Source: a virus
DNA: 62,882 nucleotides
Strand: one strand, 5' to 3'
IMG/VR virus record: IMGVR_UViG_3300036715_004481
Location: 1 to 62,882 of that record
Shown one piece after another: positions 1 through 6,340 of this stretch; position 1 is the first letter of the stretch, and each line of letters begins with the position of its first letter. Made by a program: the position numbers and the translations under genes. Below the pieces are notes generated by a model. It was given only the letters and a program-made list of their open reading frames with translations, had not been told where the DNA came from and did not search any database.

Positions 1-711
1 TTATGATATAAACATCTGATACTCAGAGTTTCTTCTATCTATCAAACCAGAATAACCATCACGAAGTCCAGTAGTCTTTATTAATTCAGCAGCTTTTTCA
101 AAATCTTTATGTTTAAATGTTTGTATAAAATCCGAAGTTCTAAAAGATGATATACCCATATTAAATGCCAATGATACCATAGTATCAAACTGTTTTTGCG
201 TCATTCTTATATTTATACCCTTTTGCTTCCATTCAGAAAATATACGTTTTACACCATCAGAGGCTTTATTTATATCTTTTTCTAAAAGACTATTTGCTAA
301 ATCCTCAGATATAACTTGTCCAACTCTGAATGCAGATTTACCAATCGGTTCAGCGTGGCCGAACCCTACAGTAACTTTTCCATCGTGTAGATTGTAGGCT
401 TTTAATTTCAATTTTTCATATTTTTTAATATGCTGAATTCCATTTTCACTTATTGACATATTAAGAGGATCATTATATTTATGAACAGTTTCAATCAACA
501 CTTTTTTATCAATAGAATTCAAATCTGAACGATTATTAATAAAATTAACAGCCTGATTTATAGTAAAAACTGCTAATAAACTACCAACTATTAACTTAGA
601 AACACCTATCTTATTTATTGAATTTTTCAATTTATCTAAAAGAGGTTGAAGATTCAATTTCTCAACAATCAAATCATCGCTATACTGATTATAATCTTTA
701 ATATATTCCAT
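1..711 (-). CDS. GH24 (T4-type) lysozyme with N-terminal membrane segment
   Basis: This enzyme is predicted to cleave the peptidoglycan glycan chain. Residues about 88-236 form a phage lysozyme domain: the catalytic glutamate lies in KKYEKLKLKAY and is followed by the characteristic TVGFGH segment. The C-terminal part has the usual FNMG and RR-N-E motifs. About 85 extra residues precede the domain and include a hydrophobic stretch at about 36-59, which could be a signal anchor or a virion-association segment. The first residues, MEYIKDYNQY, resemble the MKYIKKFE start of the neighbouring small-gene family. The stop codon is at the window edge, so the gene is complete. The divergent array begins 42 bp away. 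Confidence 0.85.
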   Translation of the reverse strand: MEYIKDYNQYSDDLIVEKLNLQPLLDKLKNSINKIGVSKLIVGSLLAVFTINQAVNFINNRSDLNSIDKKVLIETVHKYNDPLNMSISENGIQHIKKYEKLKLKAYNLHDGKVTVGFGHAEPIGKSAFRVGQVISEDLANSLLEKDINKASDGVKRIFSEWKQKGINIRMTQKQFDTMVSLAFNMGISSFRTSDFIQTFKHKDFEKAAELIKTTGLRDGYSGLIDRRNSEYQMFIS

Positions 712-752
712 ATGATGTATATATTAAAATAAAATATTAATATATAGAAAAT

Positions 753-1250
753 ATGAAATATATTAAAAAATTTGAAACAATAATAAGTAACTCATCTAAT
801 GATGCACAAAATCATCCGTTATATGAACTAGCTAAACATATAGAAACTATTCTAAAAAAAATTAAAAATATAGATAAATTTGAAAAAAGTATCACTAGAA
901 TATATTTTTCAAAAAAACGAGAAAATATGAACATAACAATAAATTATAGTTGCGATGGATATAGGTTAGTTGATATAGAACTTATAAAATTTGAAAATAT
1001 GAACAATGTTGGCATGAGAGTTGAAACATATGAAAAATATCGAAATATAGATGATATGAGAAACACATCTGATGACTTTTTAAAAATACTTAAAGATATA
1101 CTAAAAAGTTACTATACAAGAACAAATAGAGAATCTATAAGATTTGATTTTAATCTTAATGACTTAAATGATATAATGTATAAATTAAATATTGAAGAAA
1201 TTGTAGAAGAACTAAAACTCAGAAAAGACGCAAATAAATACAATCTATGA
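753..1250 (+). CDS. MKYIK...NKYNL family protein, array member 1
   Basis: I do not recognise a function. The 165-aa protein starts MKYIKKFE and ends ANKYNL, the two signatures of a family repeated across this window. The middle (about residues 20-150) is mixed alpha/beta and is related to array members 3 and 5 positions downstream (1247 and 2387). Its stop overlaps the next start as ATGA, so translation is probably coupled. A TTAATATATA box ends 6 nt before the ATG. The N-terminus resembles T4 capsid-targeting peptides, so packaging inside the head is a possibility, not a demonstrated fact. Confidence 0.8.
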   Translation: MKYIKKFETIISNSSNDAQNHPLYELAKHIETILKKIKNIDKFEKSITRIYFSKKRENMNITINYSCDGYRLVDIELIKFENMNNVGMRVETYEKYRNIDDMRNTSDDFLKILKDILKSYYTRTNRESIRFDFNLNDLNDIMYKLNIEEIVEELKLRKDANKYNL

Positions 1251-1738
1251 AATATATTAAAACATTTGAAAAATTACTAAAACATACAGACGAATATGTG
1301 CTAGAACATAAGTTTAGAGCATTCGCTGAAAAATTAAAATCACTATTAATTCTACTTAAAAAGTGTGATGATTTAAAATATTCAACAGTTAGAATATATT
1401 ATGATAGCTATGGAGAAATTAAAATAATATATAATTATAAATATATAGATTTATATACATTTAGATTAATAACATATGATAGACCAACTGGACTAGAATT
1501 GTGTATAATATCAAATTATAGAAAATTTGGTAAAGATTTAATTAGTGTAAACGATACACTACATGAAATATTTGATAATATTGTTAAAAAATATGAGAAT
1601 GAAAGAAGCTTTTATTATCCAAATTCACATGACATTCCTATTACAGATATTAATAACTTGAGTATATTAGATAAAATCTATGACGAAGTCTCTGATGAAT
1701 TTGAATATATAGTAGCAGCAAATAAATACAATCTATGA
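1247..1738 (+). CDS. MKYIK...NKYNL family protein, array member 2
   Basis: This is a 163-aa paralogue of the preceding gene, with MKYIKTFE at the start and AANKYNL at the end. The middle keeps the pattern of a charged helix, a TVRIYY strand and an aromatic-rich beta region seen in member 1, but identity is low. It overlaps both neighbours by 4 bp. No enzymatic motif, signal peptide or membrane segment is visible. Function unknown. Confidence 0.8.
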   Translation: MKYIKTFEKLLKHTDEYVLEHKFRAFAEKLKSLLILLKKCDDLKYSTVRIYYDSYGEIKIIYNYKYIDLYTFRLITYDRPTGLELCIISNYRKFGKDLISVNDTLHEIFDNIVKKYENERSFYYPNSHDIPITDINNLSILDKIYDEVSDEFEYIVAANKYNL

Positions 1739-2028
1739 AATATATTAAAAAATTTGAAAATATAGAAGAAGAAAAATATATAATCTACACATATGGGTTT
1801 GGAGATTTAGTTTTTAATCTTAGACAACGTAGAGAAAGATTCTCATTGGATTTTGATACATTAGATAAAATTAATACTCATAATTACGAAATTGCAAAAT
1901 ATACAATTGAAGAAGCCGATAACGCTGTAAAATACTTTAATAAAAATTATAAAAATAGATTTGAATTTATAATTATTTCAGAATCTGAATTTGAATTAAT
2001 GAACGCAGCAAATAAATATAACATATGA
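1735..2028 (+). CDS. MKYIK...NKYNI family protein, array member 3 (duplicated copy A)
   Basis: This 97-aa protein starts MKYIKKFE and ends AANKYNI. It is almost identical to the gene at 2878: the two differ at only five residues (positions 10, 16, 21, 39 and 73). That points to a recent duplication inside the array. It contains a GFGDLVFNLRQRRERFSL segment but no motif I can assign. It overlaps its neighbours by ATGA. Function unknown. Confidence 0.8.
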   Translation: MKYIKKFENIEEEKYIIYTYGFGDLVFNLRQRRERFSLDFDTLDKINTHNYEIAKYTIEEADNAVKYFNKNYKNRFEFIIISESEFELMNAANKYNI

Positions 2029-2390
2029 AATATATTAAAACATTTGAAGATATAAACACTGCTGAACCTGAAATTGGTGATTATGTAATAGTATATGATC
2101 AATTTACATACACATCAAATATGATAGAATGGAAAGAATTTATGAATACTCATGTCGGGAGATTAATCAGAAAACGTGATAGTGATATAAATAATACCAA
2201 GAGATTATTATATGATGTAGAATATGAAAATATACCAGAAAATGTAAAAAGAATAATCTTTAAATATAAATTCGACCCAAAAACAAATAAAGCGGTAGAA
2301 AAAGGATTTAATATTGATGAAATTGTGTGTTGGAGTAAAAATAAAGAAGAACTAGAATTAAAATTAGCAGCAAATAAATATAATTTATGA
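2025..2390 (+). CDS. MKYIK...NKYNL family protein with GDYV domain, array member 4
   Basis: This 121-aa member starts MKYIKTFEDI and ends AANKYNL. Its middle contains IGDYVIVYD and a later HVGRLIR segment. This short beta-barrel-like (SH3/KOW-like) pattern is shared with the three genes at 21435-22417 and the gene at 62101. The fold assignment is an inference from the pattern only. It is coupled to its neighbours by 4-bp overlaps. Function unknown. Confidence 0.8.
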   Translation: MKYIKTFEDINTAEPEIGDYVIVYDQFTYTSNMIEWKEFMNTHVGRLIRKRDSDINNTKRLLYDVEYENIPENVKRIIFKYKFDPKTNKAVEKGFNIDEIVCWSKNKEELELKLAANKYNL

Positions 2391-2881
2391 AACACCTAAA
2401 GACATATGAAATGATAGTAAGTTTTAATACCACAACCAATGAAATATATCCGAAACGAAGTATATTCTATAATTTGTTTAAAAAAATAGAAGAAAATATA
2501 GAATTAACAAAAAATAACGATAATTTCAGAAACTCACTAATATCAAGAGAATATGATACAACTTCAGAAGAATTAAAAATTCAATATGTTGGCAAAAACG
2601 AAATACTTTTTAAATTTAGAATATTTGAAATGATTGAAGACGATGGAACAAATAAATGTAGAATAATAATTAAGAAAAATCCAGAATACATTAAAAGCGA
2701 TGTAAAATATCTATTCAATTTTATATCTGAAAAATTAGATATCTATAAACATAATGTTGAATTTCAAACTATAAAATCTTATGAATTCAATAGAGATAAT
2801 ATCGATGATATAATAAAAAAATTAGAAGGATTCGAAGAATATCTAGAAATAACTACGCAAACAGATAAATATAATCTATGA
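2387..2881 (+). CDS. MKHLK...DKYNL family protein, array member 5
   Basis: This 164-aa paralogue of members 1 and 2 starts MKHLKTYEMI and ends TDKYNL. The central region again has a long charged helix followed by a beta-rich segment. It overlaps the previous and next genes by ATGA. No catalytic motif is visible. Function unknown. Confidence 0.78.
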   Translation: MKHLKTYEMIVSFNTTTNEIYPKRSIFYNLFKKIEENIELTKNNDNFRNSLISREYDTTSEELKIQYVGKNEILFKFRIFEMIEDDGTNKCRIIIKKNPEYIKSDVKYLFNFISEKLDIYKHNVEFQTIKSYEFNRDNIDDIIKKLEGFEEYLEITTQTDKYNL

Positions 2882-3171
2882 AATATATTAAAAAATTTGA
2901 AAACACAGAAGAAGAAAAATACTTAATCTACACGTATGAGTTTGGAGATTTAGTTTTTAATCTTAGACAACGTAGAGAAAGATTCTCATTGAATTTTGAT
3001 ACATTAGATAAAATTAATACTCATAATTACGAAATTGCAAAATATACAATTGAAGAAGCCGATAACGCTGTAAAATACTTTAATAAAAATTATCAAAATA
3101 GATTTGAATTTATAATTATTTCAGAATCTGAATTTGAATTAATGAACGCAGCAAATAAATATAATATCTAA
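2878..3171 (+). CDS. MKYIK...NKYNI family protein, array member 6 (duplicated copy B)
   Basis: This is the last gene of the first array, 97 aa, and a near-identical copy of the gene at 1735. It ends AANKYNI and is followed directly by the minus-strand tRNA cluster. A hairpin at 3257-3284 can end transcription of the array. Function unknown. Confidence 0.8.
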   Translation: MKYIKKFENTEEEKYLIYTYEFGDLVFNLRQRRERFSLNFDTLDKINTHNYEIAKYTIEEADNAVKYFNKNYQNRFEFIIISESEFELMNAANKYNI

Positions 3172-3172
3172 G

Positions 3173-3249
3173 TACACCAGATGGGATTTGAACCCACATT
3201 TTCATCCATTATGCACATAAAGTTTAGGAAACTTCGCCAGTACTGGTGT
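3173..3249 (-). tRNA. tRNA-like gene without a canonical D arm, anticodon-like loop CCU (Arg-like)
   Basis: The 77-nt element has a perfect 7-bp acceptor stem (ACACCAG with CTGGTGT) and a good T arm (GTGGG, loop TTCAAAT, CCCAT). A 5-bp hairpin with loop TTCCTAA starts only about 7 nt after the acceptor stem, where a D arm should be. It is followed by a 21-nt region holding GCATAATGGATGA. The same layout is found at 4163-4239. Read normally, the loop gives anticodon CCU. It may be a true, unusual tRNA-Arg or another structured RNA. Confidence 0.55.
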
Positions 3250-3256
3250 ATATTAA

Positions 3257-3284
3257 AAAATCAATCATAATAATGATTGATTTT
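3257..3284. terminator. Bidirectional hairpin terminator between array and tRNAs
   Basis: Arms of 12 bp (3257-3268 and 3273-3284) enclose a 4-nt loop and are flanked by T-rich sequence on both strands. It can stop rightward transcription of the small-gene array and leftward transcription of the tRNA cluster. Confidence 0.7.
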
Positions 3285-3292
3285 AGTTTTTG

Positions 3293-3366
3293 TACGCCTG
3301 AAGGTATTCGAAACCCCGACCCTCAGATTAGAAATCTGATGCTCTATCCTGCTGAGCTACAAGCGC
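3293..3366 (-). tRNA. tRNA-Arg (UCU)
   Basis: This is a standard cloverleaf: acceptor GCGCTTG/CAGGCGT, D arm GCTC-GAGC with GG in the loop, anticodon stem TCAGA/TCTGA with loop TTTCTAA, and a T loop TTCGAAT. The anticodon UCU reads AGA, the likely main arginine codon in such AT-rich DNA. No CCA is encoded. Confidence 0.9.
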
Positions 3367-3422
3367 ATAATATATTTATATTCAAAAATAAATTAAAAGT
3401 TTATAAATAGTAAATATTTTGT

Positions 3423-3509
3423 TGGAGCTGCTAGAGGGATTCAAACCCCCGATGTTCTTTCGAATCTACATTACAAGTGTAGCGCACTCGGTCACTATGC
3501 GATAGCAGC
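3423..3509 (-). tRNA. tRNA with long variable arm, anticodon loop reads UGU (Thr)
   Basis: The acceptor stem GCTGCTA/TAGCAGC is perfect and a CCA end is encoded. The anticodon stem CTACA/TGTAG is perfect and the loop CTTGTAA gives UGU (Thr). The variable region is about 15 nt with a TTC-GAAA-GAA hairpin, which is typical of Leu, Ser or Tyr tRNAs, not Thr. Shifting the loop by one base gives GUA (Tyr), but breaks the stem. The identity is therefore uncertain. Confidence 0.75.
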
Positions 3510-3521
3510 ATTTATTATTTG

Positions 3522-3592
3522 AGCACCAATTCAGAATCAAACTGAAATTTCTTGGTTACGACGCAAGAGTAATATCATTATACGACAAGTGC
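3522..3592 (-). tRNA. Divergent tRNA, possible anticodon CGU (Thr)
   Basis: The element is 71 nt. The T arm TTCAG/CTGAA is perfect. The acceptor stem has one mismatch, and the D stem is only 3 bp. The anticodon stem has a C-C mismatch next to the loop GTCGTAA, which would give CGU. It may be a decaying or unusual tRNA; the isotype is weak. Confidence 0.5.
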
Positions 3593-3597
3593 AATTG

Positions 3598-3671
3598 TTG
3601 ACGGATTGAGAATCGAACTCAAGACTTTTTGCATGTCATACAAACACTCTAACCAACTGAGTTATCCATCA
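3598..3671 (-). tRNA. tRNA-Val (GAC)
   Basis: The cloverleaf is complete: acceptor TGATGGA/TCCGTCA, D arm ACTC-GAGT, anticodon stem TTTGT/GCAAA with loop ATGACAT, and T arm TTGAG/CTCAA with loop TTCGATT. The anticodon GAC reads valine GUC and GUU. Confidence 0.85.
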
Positions 3672-3678
3672 ATATTTG

Positions 3679-3749
3679 TGTCCCCAAGTAGAATCGAACT
3701 ACTTCCCTCTGCATGTAAAACAGATACGCTTCCGTTACGCCACAGGGAC
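3679..3749 (-). tRNA. tRNA-Val (UAC)
   Basis: Acceptor GTCCCTG/TGGGGAC, a short D arm with GG, anticodon stem TCTGT/GCAGA with loop TTTACAT, and T arm AGTAG/CTACT with loop TTCGATT make a normal 71-nt tRNA. The anticodon is UAC. Confidence 0.85.
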
Positions 3750-3783
3750 AATTTTTAGTTATTTACATAACTATCTGATTATG

Positions 3784-3855
3784 AGCGACATGAGAATTTT
3801 GAAATCTCGACCTAAAGTTTGGAAAACTTCCACTCTGCCTCTGAGCTAATGTCGC
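3784..3855 (-). tRNA. tRNA-Gly (UCC)
   Basis: The acceptor stem GCGACAT/ATGTCGC is perfect and the D arm is GCTC-GAGT. The anticodon arm GAAGT/ACTTT with loop TTTCCAA gives UCC. The T arm has one weak closing pair. Confidence 0.85.
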
Positions 3856-3868
3856 ATTTTTAATTTAT

Positions 3869-3944
3869 TGGAGCGATAGAAGGTAATCGAAACCTCATCC
3901 TCTGCTCGGCAAGCAAATGCACTAAACCGTTGTGCTACTATCGC
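3869..3944 (-). tRNA. tRNA-Gly (GCC), CCA encoded
   Basis: Acceptor GCGATAG/CTATCGC is followed by an encoded CCA. The D arm is GCAC-GTGC with GG in the loop. The anticodon arm TTTGC/GCAGA with loop TTGCCGA gives GCC. Confidence 0.87.
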
Positions 3945-3980
3945 ATTATTTATAATCATTTATATAACTATCTGATTATG

Positions 3981-4056
3981 TGGAGCTTATCGAGAACGAT
4001 TCGATCTGCTTTTCTCATTGCAAGTGAGATGACCACTCCAAGCAGTCCCAAGCCCC
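3981..4056 (-). tRNA. tRNA-Ala (UGC), unusual T loop
   Basis: Acceptor GGGGCTT/AAGCTCC and the perfect anticodon stem TCTCA/TGAGA with loop CTTGCAA give UGC. The T stem ATCGA/TCGAT is perfect, but its loop reads ATCGTTC instead of the usual TTCGANT form. The D arm is weak. It may be drifting from function. Confidence 0.65.
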
Positions 4057-4066
4057 ATTTTAATTG

Positions 4067-4153
4067 TAGAATAGGAGAGATTCGAACTCTCAGTGTCACT
4101 ATGACGCTTGCTTCCAGGGCAAGACCGCTACCTGATTACGGGCATACTACTCT
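4067..4153 (-). tRNA. Class II tRNA, Ser (GGA)-like or Pro (UGG)-like
   Basis: Acceptor AGAGTAG/CTATTCT, T arm GAGAG/CTCTC with loop TTCGAAT, and a 15-nt variable arm with a GTCA/TGAC hairpin make an 87-nt class II tRNA. The anticodon stem CTTGC/GCAAG frames the loop CCTGGAA: read strictly this is UGG with an odd C33; shifted by one base it is GGA (Ser) with the usual U33. The long variable arm favours Ser, and a normal tRNA-Pro (UGG) lies nearby. Confidence 0.65.
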
Positions 4154-4162
4154 ATATTTTTG

Positions 4163-4239
4163 AAGTCCTGACGGGATTCGAACCCGCATTCTCATCCGTT
4201 ATGCGCTTATTGTTTAGAAAACAATGTCATTACAGGACC
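4163..4239 (-). tRNA. tRNA-like gene without a canonical D arm, anticodon-like loop UCU (Arg-like)
   Basis: The 77-nt element has acceptor GGTCCTG/CAGGACT and T arm GCGGG/CCCGT with loop TTCGAAT. The anticodon-like hairpin ATTGT/ACAAT, loop TTTCTAA, begins 7 nt after the acceptor stem. It is followed by a 21-nt stretch containing GCATAACGGATGA, which looks like a D loop placed on the wrong side. The stem covaries with the element at 3173-3249. A normal tRNA-Arg (UCU) is already present at 3293. Confidence 0.55.
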
Positions 4240-4255
4240 ATAATTATATTTTTTG

Positions 4256-4328
4256 TATGGATGGGGATGCTCGAAATCCCGACCACTTGGTCCCAAACCA
4301 AGCATTCTACCTACTGAACTACATCCAT
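4256..4328 (-). tRNA. tRNA-Pro (UGG)
   Basis: Acceptor ATGGATG/CATCCAT, D arm GTTC-GAAT, anticodon stem CTTGG/CCAAG with loop TTTGGGA, and T arm GGGAT/ATCCC with loop TTCGAGC form a standard tRNA. The anticodon is UGG. Confidence 0.9.
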
Positions 4329-4347
4329 GTATTCAATTAAAATTTTG

Positions 4348-4411
4348 TCAGTTGAAGCGGATTCGAACCACTTTGTTACGGACGTCTCATCGCAACTATC
4401 CAACACAACTG
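4348..4411 (-). tRNA. Short (64-nt) tRNA-like element
   Basis: It has an acceptor-like stem (6 of 7 pairs, CAGTTGT/TCAACTG) and a good T arm (AGTGG/CCGCT with loop TTCGAAT). Only about 32 nt lie between them, too few for both a D arm and an anticodon arm. One hairpin, GTTGCG/CGTAAC with a 10-nt loop, is possible. It is the first element of the leftward cluster and may be a degenerate tRNA. Confidence 0.4.
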
Positions 4412-4429
4412 TTAATTTTTAAAAACAAA

Positions 4430-4459
4430 AAACCCGAAGATTTTTGTGTCTTCGGGTTT
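4430..4459 (-). terminator. Rho-independent terminator for leftward transcription
   Basis: An 11-bp GC-containing stem (4430-4440 with 4449-4459) is followed on the minus strand by a T-rich tail. It lies just downstream of the 43-aa gene at 4478-4609 and just before the tRNA cluster. Confidence 0.8.
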
Positions 4460-4477
4460 AATTTATATTTTATATTA

Positions 4478-4609
4478 TTATATTTTACCATAGAATAACA
4501 TTAGATACAATTTTCCCGAACACACAACTGGTCTGCCTCCTGCCACTGGAGTGACGGTTGCTGTTGTTGCAGTTGTGGGAACTATCATATTTGTATTAAT
4601 GTTTTTCAT
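4478..4609 (-). CDS. 43-aa protein of unknown function with its own promoter
   Basis: The reading frame runs from ATG at 4609 to TAA at 4478. The peptide is rich in Thr, Val and Ala, then has an AGGRPVVCSGK segment and a hydrophobic end. A host-type promoter lies directly upstream (4654-4686) and a strong terminator directly downstream (4430-4459). That packaging as a single-gene unit makes a real small gene plausible. The function is unknown; the transcript could also be a small RNA. Confidence 0.55.
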   Translation of the reverse strand: MKNINTNMIVPTTATTATVTPVAGGRPVVCSGKLYLMLFYGKI

Positions 4610-4653
4610 TGTGTTTAATTTTTATCTTATTATTTGTTATTTTTAATTATAGT

Positions 4654-4686
4654 GCAAAATTACAAAAAGTTTTTTAATCTACCAAA
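4654..4686 (-). promoter_or_regulatory. Bacteroidetes-type promoter (TTTG - 20 bp - TAATTTTG)
   Basis: On the minus strand TTTG (4683-4686) is separated by 20 bp from TAATTTTGC (4654-4662). This matches the -33/-7 consensus of the Bacteroidetes primary sigma factor, TTTG and TAnnTTTG. Confidence 0.7.
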
Positions 4687-4762
4687 CTTTTTATTATATA
4701 TATATTTAAAAAAATGTCGTTTTTTTCTATTTTTAACTATTTTGTATTGTTTTTAGTATAAC

Positions 4763-5017
4763 TTATACTGAAAGTTTAATTTTTTTCACAATTTTTTTCA
4801 ACCGCTTACTACCTTCATCATCTGATTTTTTAGGAATATTATCCTCATTTTCTAAAATTTTAGCACTTTCTGATATTTTATCACCTTTTAATGATGATAC
4901 AATATAATTGTAGCAAATTGGGCACAATCTTTTAGATCCAATTTTTCTAATATCTATCAAAGATGTATTACGATGGCATCCTTGACATTGAATGTTGAAT
5001 GTTGAGTTTTCTATCAT
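4763..5017 (-). CDS. Small zinc-ribbon-like protein
   Basis: The protein has two cysteine pairs (CQGC near residue 12 and CPIC near residue 34 of the 84-aa form), a spacing that suits one zinc knuckle, followed by a charged, lysine-rich tail. I chose ATG at 5017 because a TATATTTGC promoter box lies at 5045-5053, inside the longer reading frame that would start at 5056, so the longer start would precede the transcript. It could be a small transcription-related or DNA-binding factor, but this is a guess. Confidence 0.65.
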   Translation of the reverse strand: MIENSTFNIQCQGCHRNTSLIDIRKIGSKRLCPICYNYIVSSLKGDKISESAKILENEDNIPKKSDDEGSKRLKKIVKKIKLSV

Positions 5018-5044
5018 CTTGTTTATATTATTTTTATTTTTATT

Positions 5045-5053
5045 GCAAATATA
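5045..5053 (-). promoter_or_regulatory. TAnnTTTG promoter box
   Basis: TATATTTGC on the minus strand matches the Bacteroidetes -7 element and lies about 28 nt before the chosen start of the zinc-ribbon gene. No clear -33 box is visible. Confidence 0.45.
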
Positions 5054-5064
5054 CAAATAATTTT

Positions 5065-5439
5065 TTATAGATTATAACTTCTGATACTTTTTTTATAATT
5101 TTTAACTTGTTTTGTAATATCGGTATCTAAATTAACTTCTGGAACGAACTCTCCCATCTCTTTTTTTTCATCATCAAAATCTTGTGTACCAAATTCTATA
5201 CCCATATCAGACAAATCTAATTTTATAACTTTAAAATCAGGTTGTTTTGATTCATGATATTTATTCATATGTAAATATAGAATTTCATCATTCGGCGAAA
5301 AAACTGTTCCAACACATTCATATCCACAGATTTCACTATCTGCAAAAACATCAATAATTTCATCAATAAACTCTTTTCTATTTATTGCATCAAAATCTTT
5401 ACCATTATAAGTATACGCTTCAAATTTTTTAATCTCCAT
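5065..5439 (-). CDS. MEIKKFE...YNL family protein
   Basis: This 124-aa protein starts MEIKKFEAYTYNG and ends SIRSYNL, so it carries weak forms of both end signatures of the MKYIK/KYNL family. The middle is acidic with aromatic beta strands. It follows the scaffold-like gene at 5456 closely on the same strand. No known domain is recognisable. Confidence 0.7.
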   Translation of the reverse strand: MEIKKFEAYTYNGKDFDAINRKEFIDEIIDVFADSEICGYECVGTVFSPNDEILYLHMNKYHESKQPDFKVIKLDLSDMGIEFGTQDFDDEKKEMGEFVPEVNLDTDITKQVKNYKKSIRSYNL

Positions 5440-5455
5440 AATATGTCATTATTTT

Positions 5456-6340
5456 TTATAGTTTACCAATTTCTTCTTTTAATCCTAAAGCGTTTACTAG
5501 TTGTTCCAATTCATTTTTATCCATATTTAAGATTTTATTTAAAATCATTTTCTTAGCATTATCATTAGTTGTTCCTTTCATTTGTTTTGACAAATAATCA
5601 ATATCATTACTTGTATTTGCACCTAGAGTATTCAATAATTGCATTTTAGGTTTCAATAAATCAAATAATGTTGTATTAATCCAATTTATAGCAGATTTTT
5701 TATATGCAACTAAATCTGCGTCAGTATTTCCAGCAGGTGCTTCTGTTGTGTTAGTTGTAGTAACATTTGTCGCAGGATCATCAGCTTCCAAAATTTTACG
5801 AATATTATACATCACATTCTCTGTTGTTGGAGTTGTTGGAGTAGTAGATACCGTTGCTTGAGGCTTATCTAAACCAGCACCAGTTTTAACTTGTGGAACA
5901 ACAGCCTGTAAAACATACTCACTAACAGCATTAGAAAATTGATCTTCTGGATAGCTCATAAGTGTTTGTAATCTCTTATCTCTTGATGTTTTAAATATTT
6001 CTTGCATTGTAAATTCTTTATTTTGAAGTTTATTTACAATAGATAATAATGAAAAATAAAAATATTTTACAGAATCACTTAATATATTATTAACAGCGTC
6101 TATTGAATCTGCTTTATTTATTTCATTTTGTGTATTTGTTTGATTTGCTTTCAAAAAACTTTGATATAAATATGAAACATTTTTTTCAGTGTCAACTTTT
6201 TTAGTGAAGTTTGTAAATAAATTATTTAAATTCTGATTAGGATTTTTAAATATATTATTATATTGTGCTTTTAAAAAGTCACTAACAGAAGATAATACAC
6301 CTTCTGTTAAAAATTCACTATATTTAGTTATATTTTTCAT
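5456..6340 (-). CDS. Putative capsid-internal or scaffold-like protein with T4-type targeting peptide
   Basis: The 294-aa protein begins MKNITKYSEFLTEGVLSS. In T4, capsid-targeting peptides such as MKTYQEFIAEA are cut after LxE or IxE by the prohead protease gp21, and SEFLTE-G fits that rule. The rest is mostly helical, with a Thr/Pro-rich linker around residues 160-205 and an NMDKNELEQLVNALGL-type helix near the end. It may be a head core or internal protein. No enzyme motif is visible. Upstream lies the remnant at 6341-6480, whose stop overlaps this start. Confidence 0.65.
   Translation of the reverse strand: MKNITKYSEFLTEGVLSSVSDFLKAQYNNIFKNPNQNLNNLFTNFTKKVDTEKNVSYLYQSFLKANQTNTQNEINKADSIDAVNNILSDSVKYFYFSLLSIVNKLQNKEFTMQEIFKTSRDKRLQTLMSYPEDQFSNAVSEYVLQAVVPQVKTGAGLDKPQATVSTTPTTPTTENVMYNIRKILEADDPATNVTTTNTTEAPAGNTDADLVAYKKSAINWINTTLFDLLKPKMQLLNTLGANTSNDIDYLSKQMKGTTNDNAKKMILNKILNMDKNELEQLVNALGLKEEIGKL

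Noticed and set aside
753-3171. CRISPR-like pattern from the regularly repeated junction sequence
   Set aside because: The repeats are gene ends and starts with long coding sequence between them, not short repeats with uniform spacers.
4163-4239. Amber suppressor tRNA (CTA) to explain the in-frame TAG codons
   Set aside because: CTA appears in the loop only if the loop is shifted by one base, which breaks the perfect stem; in register the anticodon is UCU.
3930-4498. Three plus-strand open frames across the tRNA cluster
   Set aside because: They run antisense through well-formed tRNA genes and have no coding character of their own.
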